This document shows, one piece after another, positions 58,408 to 64,000 of a stretch of DNA of 64,000 bases. The stretch covers positions 186,001-250,000 of the forward strand of contig JAKZHN010000022.1 of NCBI GenBank assembly GCA_037179335.1, given 5' to 3'. Within the stretch, counting starts at the first letter, position 1. Every line of letters starts with the position of its first letter. Made by a program: the position numbers and the translations under genes. This DNA is from Cyclaneusma minus. Lineage: Eukaryota > Ascomycota > Leotiomycetes > Marthamycetales > Marthamycetaceae. Below the pieces are notes generated by a model that did not search any database, was not told where the DNA came from, and worked only from the letters and a program-made list of their open reading frames with translations.

Positions 58408-59576
58408 TGTTCCTGTCTTGTCTGCAGCATACTTTGGCGACGCATGATACGACTCTTGTTTTTCCGACATTCTCATGAACGAAGAAATACTGTTATTTCT
58501 TTTCCTGTGCATGATTTTATGGCCCGTTTGGTGGCTGTTGGTGTGGGCGTCGTGGTGCGGCATTGGGTGCTGGTGTATACATAGGCTTTGGGTGGCGGAC
58601 GTGTTTTCTTTTCGAGGTACATGTTTTTTGCACGGGGTCATGCATGAAGAGGGGGCTTTGCTGCTGCTGTTAGCATACTATGGACTTGTCTGTTCGTTGC
58701 TCATATTACTGGCTCTTAGCGTAGATATTCATCGAATCGATGCAGCTTTTGGAAACAAGGGTACTTTCTACTTGTGATGTCTGGATTGCGATACGTGTGT
58801 GAGAATGGTGAAGACGAAGTGTCCCCAAGAAAGGCAGGACTGTGATCAAATGTTGGCGATGTATCTTGTCTCCTACGAATATTCGACGGAATACAAGTGC
58901 GGTAGCAAACATTTGAGCACACGCATCATAATGAGGATACCTACCTAAGCCGTATGATTTGGATTCTTGTCGCCCCTGACAGGAAGTTTGTGGTGACAAT
59001 GCTTGTGTGCTCAGTCAAGACTTGGGGGTATTTTCAGCCACGAGAAACAACATCTGGAATATTCTTAGTCATTAAAAGATTCCCAACAATCACGAATACT
59101 CCTCGTTCTCCAAAGGGTCCATCCAGGGTGGGTAGAGAAGAATTGTCATCACGAGGGAGGCTGTTTTCTCGGAGATGCACACTTTAGTCGGCGGCCCAAA
59201 TAGTCACCTTCGTGCTCGATCATTTTTGTTGCACCAACGGATTTTCACAACTTGAAAATAAGTATCCAGTTCCCGGAAAACCTCAGTCTTGAGATAATCT
59301 CCTTGATCAAAAATAATAGCAGTAGAAGAGCAGATGCAGCATCAATTCTCCCGGCAGTTGGGCTGTGTTTAGAGAGCTGCCAACATTGATGTCCAGCTGC
59401 CCGGCGTGCACTGACCAGTTTCGTTGGTGCCCCACTTCTCAGGCTGCCAACGCTAGTGTGGGAGCTAACCGAGCCCACACTGCGAATATTGAGATTTCCT
59501 TCGCGATTTCAAGCCGACGACCTCAACCTCGAACGCCCAACGACCACCCTCGACAACTCGATCGCGCACCTTCGAA
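58408..59576. other. Intergenic region, HOS4 to ribosomal protein gene
   Basis: 1.17 kb with no supported gene. The right part is the promoter of the ribosomal protein gene. A TTTTTGTTGCACC string at 59224-59236 is only a partial match to the dispersed motif. Confidence 0.4.
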
Positions 59577-60600
59577 ATGGTACGTTGCCCCGCGGAAATC
59601 ACCCCAGAGACTTTGCTGGAGCGGCTGGAAGAGGTGGAAATACGACTGGGAGCGACAAGATGGGGCATTGCGCCGTTGAAGCCGCAACAGTGATGGCAGA
59701 CGCAGTACGCAAGAATACAAGCTGACTGGCTTCACTCTCCAGGCGATCAAGCACAACCAACAGATCCCGCACAACCGTGAGTGCCCTCAGTGTCAATCTG
59801 CTCAACTCGAAGCAGCCAGGCTGACATTTGTCCAGATTTCCGCAAGGATTGGCAGCGACGAGTGCGCGTCCACTTCGACCAGGTAAATTTCAACACCGAG
59901 CACATCTCGCGGCCACCGTCTGACCCAGAAAAACAATAGGCCGGCAAGAAGATCTCTCGCCGCAATGCCCGTCTCGCAAAGGCTGCCAAGGTCGCTCCCC
60001 GCCCTGTCGACAAGCTGAGGCCCATCGTCCGATGCCCTACCATCAAGTACAACCGCCGTGTCCGCGCTGGCCGAGGTTTCACCCTCGCTGAGTTGAAGGT
60101 ACGCTGCTATCCGAATCCACGACATTGCGAGAACCAGAAACGACCATCGCCAATTCAATGGTTTACGAACGCAGCAACTAACACAATTACAGGAAGCCGG
60201 TATCGCCCGCAAGCTTGCACCCACCATCGGCATCTCCGTCGACCCCCGCCGCCAGAACCTCTCCGTCGAGTCCCTCGCCGCCAACGTCGAGCGCCTCAAG
60301 GCCTACCGTGCCCGCCTCATCCTCTTCCCCCGCAAGGTTGGCCAGTACAAGAAGTCCGACGCCAGCAAGGAGGAAGTTGCCGCCGCCAAGGAGAACCACG
60401 CCACCCGCATCACAGCCGCCCTGCCCATCGTGCACGCCGACAAGTCGCTCAAGGAGATCTCGAAGAGCGACATGCCTGCTGCTATTGAGGGTGGTGCTTA
60501 CAGGAAGTTGAGGGAGGCACGTGCTGAGGCCAAGTACGTTGGAAGGAGAGCGAAGAGGGCAGCTGACAAGGCTGCTGAGGCCGAGGCTGCTAAGAAATAA
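59577..60600 (+). CDS. RPL13: 60S ribosomal protein eL13
   Basis: The product is 216 residues. Exons are 59577-59579 (the ATG alone), 59743-59776, 59836-59882, 59940-60098 and 60193-60600; introns are 163, 59, 57 and 94 nt. The start codon is directly followed by the donor GTACGT, so the second residue comes from exon 2 (AIKHNNQIPHNHFRKDWQRR), the invariant eL13 N-terminus. Further signatures are KKISRRNARLAKAAKVAPRP and PTIKYNRRVRAGRGFTLAEL, with an Ala/Lys-rich C-terminus. eL13 is a core large-subunit protein. Codon choice is strongly C-ending (GCC, CGC, AAG), as expected for high expression. Confidence 0.96.
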
Positions 60601-61906
60601 GCGGTGAGGTTTTCAGTCAGTTGCGTTCGGTTGTTGAGGCTCCTGGAGCACGGTTTTTGCAACAGATGGGAGAGCTGCACTGAGATGGCACAGGGTTGAG
60701 GACCTGCGCTAATTTGGGTCTTCTACTGGGAATTGCTGCGCTGAGGTGTACTTTCATGACAAATGCAAAAGACATGGCTCCTACATGATCCAAAAATGTT
60801 GTGGGTTCCAGATGCACTGATGGTGACAGTGAGCAAGCGTCTTAAGAGTCTACAAGGACCGAAAGATCTGGAGAAATGACACTCTACGACAACCTCTCAT
60901 ATCTGCCCGCTCGCACTTTCAATGTGTCGAATCGGTTCCTGGTTTAGAGGAAGATTACCCCTGCACTTCAGGCAGACCCATCATTCGCAATCAATCAATC
61001 AATCGGGTCTGTCTGCGGTGTAGGCATGGTGGGAAGATTCCTATTTGAGAGAACTCGTGTGCTTCTTTCCACTGCACTCGGGTGGTTGTGGCTCCCTACA
61101 TTTCTTCAATCTTTCACATTCTTGTCTCGACTCCATGGATGGAGCTTTGCTAAAATCCAGCACCTGTAGTTCCCAGAGCAATGAAAGCCAGATTTGAGGA
61201 TATGAGACAAACATATCATCAATTGTCTAGATCCATATCTCGAGAAAGGCACCGGTGAAATCGCACTTCTTATATTGCAGCTTGGGTAGCGATGAGGGGC
61301 TGGCTGGCTGTCTCGGAGCAGACCGTCATATAGCGGCCATCTTAGGTTGCTACTCATTTTTTCCAAGTTCAAATCATGGCAATCAGAAGCACGAAATTGT
61401 GGAAACAATCAGTAACACAATCATTCAAAATATAATATCTATTACCGGACTTGAGCTATTCCAAGCATTAGAGCACTTTATCCATGGAAGGTAGAGGCCT
61501 TGATATCTCAGTAGATCAACGAGCTAGCTATTAAAGCTTCCTCAAACAACCCTCTCCAACTTACTTCCAAGATATCACGAATTTCTACGCAGCGAACCCA
61601 CCTCGCCAGTCCACGAAAATGGAATGTAAAAATATTTCATATAAAGCAATCTCATAAACCTCATGAACAGCCAATGTTTTCAACAATGCAGTGCAAACCT
61701 CCTCAACGTTAGCCAAAACACCGTCCAAAAGCCCATATATAATACCATCATCCTACAGCACAGCCCGCCCACAAAAAATATAAGAACCCCAGTGAACAAG
61801 GTAGTAGTGAAAAATGCATTATCTCCATACGCCTCATGTTCGCGAAATACCACACACACACACAAAAAAAAGAACAAATTATATAGGTAGGTGATAAAAC
61901 AAACAC
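60601..61906. other. Intergenic region between convergent genes
   Basis: 3' flanks of RPL13 and the peroxin gene. The right part (61400-61880) is AT-rich with a CACACACAC / A-run at 61850-61872. A short ATCA repeat (AATCAATCAATCAATC) is near 60989-61004. No gene is seen. Confidence 0.45.
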
Positions 61907-63829
61907 TTACTCCAGACCCATGCGCGCATCGTCCCCCACGCCCCACCCCTCGTTCTTCCCCCTCACCTCCTGCCCCGTATCCTCAGCCTCCTCCACGCTC
62001 TTCAAACTAGCCGTCTGGCTCAGTCTCCTCGCCTTCCTCTTCACCTCGCCTTTCACAGCTCCAGCCTTCCTCCCAAAGAAGCCCTTTTTGCTACTACCGG
62101 TCGAGTTCAAGCTCGCCGTGTCGGTGTCTCGAGGCTCCTTTTCGTTGCCGTAGTCTTGCGATGCGTATGAGGGCGGCGGATCGTCTGGAGAATCATGGTT
62201 GCTGTCTCCGAATTGGGGCATTTTGGGATTGGGGTTGGCGTTGGAGGAAGGTAGGGCAGAGCGGGAGGATGAGGGCGTGGGAGAGGTGGAGCGGGAGGGC
62301 GTGGGGGTGGGCATGGTGCTGGGGGTGAGCTCGACGAGTTCGGCGTCGCGGTGCCATTTGCGGCGGCGGGTGTAGCGACCCCAGCTGTCTTGGCCGCGGC
62401 GGCCGTTTTGCCACTATTCGCAACCATTCTGTTAGCATGTGTTTTTGACAGGCGTTTTTTCGTGATCTGACCGGTTATAGGGGATGACCAATCAAGAGGG
62501 GAATAACAAGGTATAAGAGAGTCCACAAACCTTGTTATCATAATAAATCCACCCCGTCCCCCCGTCCGCCCCCTCTTTCCCCTTAGCACCCCCCTCGTCA
62601 TTCTCACCAGCTCCTTCGACTTTCCAATCACTACCGGCAACCCACCGCCACCTCACATTCTGCCCCTCCACGCTCGGCAGCTCAAACTCATCTTTTGACG
62701 GCGCAGCATTCAAATGCTCGTCCGTCCACGCCGCCCGTTCATACGCAAACAAACTAGTCGTCCATCCCAACCCCACCCATCTCCTCTGATTCTCATATAA
62801 GATAAATGTGAAGCGCACGCCTGTACTGTCGGCGCGACGAGATGCTGAGGCTAGATTGGAGGCTTTTTCGGACTGTGTGGAGAGGGTGTAGGAGGAGCCG
62901 GTTGTGGATTTGGAAATACCGCGGGGAGGGAGAGGGGGACGGGTGTCGGTGGGTGGGATGTTGCCGGAGAATTGGAGGCCGGTGATGGCGGAGCAGAGAC
63001 GCCGGATTAGGGCGGAGCGCCAGAGGATGGTGCGGGAGATGCGGTTGGGGCGTGAGTGCCAGGTGAGAAACAGCGTGCCGGAAGCTAGGACGATGCGTTT
63101 TGTAGTTATGACATTTATCCATGGCAGCGTAAGCAAAATCCACCCGGGCGTTATAAGGATTATTCGTATAAAAAGCGTAGTCAGTGCTGGGCGTGTTGTG
63201 GCGGTTGTGGCAGTTCGTTGCGTGCTTAGGAAATCGGTGAGTTGGAGAAGAGGTTCGAGAAGTAGGTTACAGCGGCTGGTGAAGATCTTGAGGGTTTCGA
63301 CGATTTCGTCGAGCGTTTTTTGGTGCTTGGTGGAGGGGGATTCGACTAACTCTACGGATCCAGAGACTTTTCTGTGCGCTTTTTTGGCTTTGGCGGTTTG
63401 TTCACCCGTCCAGCCGGTCGAGGATAATGGACTGTAGCGGCGTGAGTACATGCCTATTATCAGGCCGAAGACGACGACTAGAGGTCCGGCCCAGCGTAGT
63501 ATTGCGTCGCCGTATAGTACAACGCCCCAGAATACGGCGAGGAGCAGGAAGCTCTCCCAGGGATCGCCGGTGGTCCATGTTAATAGGCCGGCGAGCTTGT
63601 TGAGTGGGAGGAGGAACGGATGGGAGTAGGCGAGGGCGCGTGTTATTTGCGGTGGGGTTGCGATTAGGAGAGGAGATTTCTGGTGGACGAGAATGGTAGA
63701 GCGTTGCTTGTTCGTCGAGTGTGTCTGCGAGAGGGTTACCGGACTGAAGGAGGCGACGGTGGGCGGATTGGGGTCATTCGTGGAGCTGGGTGTGGAGCCA
63801 TGGTAGTCGTTGCGGGCTGGGGAAGACAT
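61907..63829 (-). CDS. Pex23/Pex30-type peroxisomal membrane protein with dysferlin domains
   Basis: The product is 601 residues. Exon 1 is 63829-62531, the intron 62530-62414 (117 nt, GTTTGT, branch TGCTAAC, AATAG) and exon 2 62413-61907; the junction gives IYYDNK-WQNGRRGQDSWGRY. Two hydrophobic hairpins (LLLAVFWGVVLYGDAILRWA with VVVFGLIIGM; LFIRIILITPGWILLTLPWI) are the reticulon-like membrane part. DysFN is FILYENQRRWVGLGWTTSLF and DysFC is VRWRWVAGSDWKVEG with YTRRRKWHRDAEL. Proteins of this family shape ER regions that make peroxisomes and lipid droplets. The C-terminal tail is Ser/Lys-rich. The stop TAA lies inside GTAAGT (61910-61905), a perfect donor, so an alternative C-terminus is conceivable. 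Which member (Pex23, 28-32) it is cannot be told here. Confidence 0.88.
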
Positions 63830-64000
63830 GTGCAGAGTGTCGAGCCACGGCGTATCCTTTATGCGGTCTTCAAGTTAGCATGCTGTAAATCTTGCTTGCT
63901 TCGAGATTCTATGCGGAGTTTGCGGACGTTGTTGCAACGTACAAAAGCAGCCATCTAAAGCGACAACGTCATTGATGCGCGACAGGATCGGCCGGACGGG

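Noticed and set aside
59580..59742. Possible box C/D snoRNA in eL13 intron 1
   Set aside because: A C-box-like GTGATGG and a CTGA occur, but only ~35 nt apart and without a terminal stem.
1..64000. CRISPR array, rRNA operon, or biosynthetic gene cluster
   Set aside because: No regular spacer-repeat pattern, no rRNA sequence, and no polyketide synthase, NRPS, terpene synthase or clustered tailoring enzymes were seen.

Overview
The window is a piece of a filamentous ascomycete (Pezizomycotina) nuclear genome, most likely Dothideomycetes, although the class is inferred only from overall gene style. The evidence is: spliceosomal introns of about 50-150 nt with CTAAC/CTGAC-like branch points, fungal-only families (Hos4-type ankyrin protein, PXA-domain protein, Pex23-type dysferlin-domain peroxin, PAS kinase), and an AT-rich degenerate transposon with the GC-to-AT decay expected of RIP. 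I rebuilt gene models by hand, joining exons by phase. Several long open frames have no ATG at their left end, so starts were moved to the first real ATG.

Region 1 (1-12000) is ordinary gene space: the N-terminal part of separase (minus, running off the left edge), a small mitochondrial membrane protein, a class II (SIRT4-like) sirtuin, a CDF metal transporter with a mitochondrial-type leader, and D-xylulose kinase.

Region 2 (about 12000-25300) is accessory DNA. It holds a four-copy diverged tandem repeat, an F-box-type gene split by a complete RIP-decayed Tc1/mariner element with 5'/3' terminal inverted repeats and a TA duplication, a three-copy interspersed repeat, and a CxxC/LysM gene. 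It ends with nested foldback structures, one with two ~104 bp arms. A 14-16 bp motif (TCGAYGTGCRACAA) recurs eight times here and at 51.75 kb.

Region 3 (25300-44400) carries polyprenol reductase and the DRG1/RBG1 GTPase (divergent pair), a 4.8 kb gene-poor stretch, a CENP-B/psq-type HTH protein, a PXA-domain protein whose last intron is 2031 bp, and PAS kinase.

Region 4 (44400-64000) carries a long leader and an F-box/LRR protein ending in a CaaX box (CALM), a microsatellite next to an inverted repeat, ALKBH6, the Set3-complex-type ankyrin protein Hos4, ribosomal protein eL13 (with its start codon alone on exon 1) and a Pex23/Pex30-type peroxisomal membrane protein.

Most genes are unrelated housekeeping functions and do not form a pathway or biosynthetic cluster. 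I did not see a CRISPR array, rRNA, a convincing tRNA or a secondary-metabolite cluster. The best leads are the cleanly reversible transposon insertion in the F-box gene, the 2 kb intron, the CaaX F-box protein, and the dispersed motif/foldback family in the accessory block.
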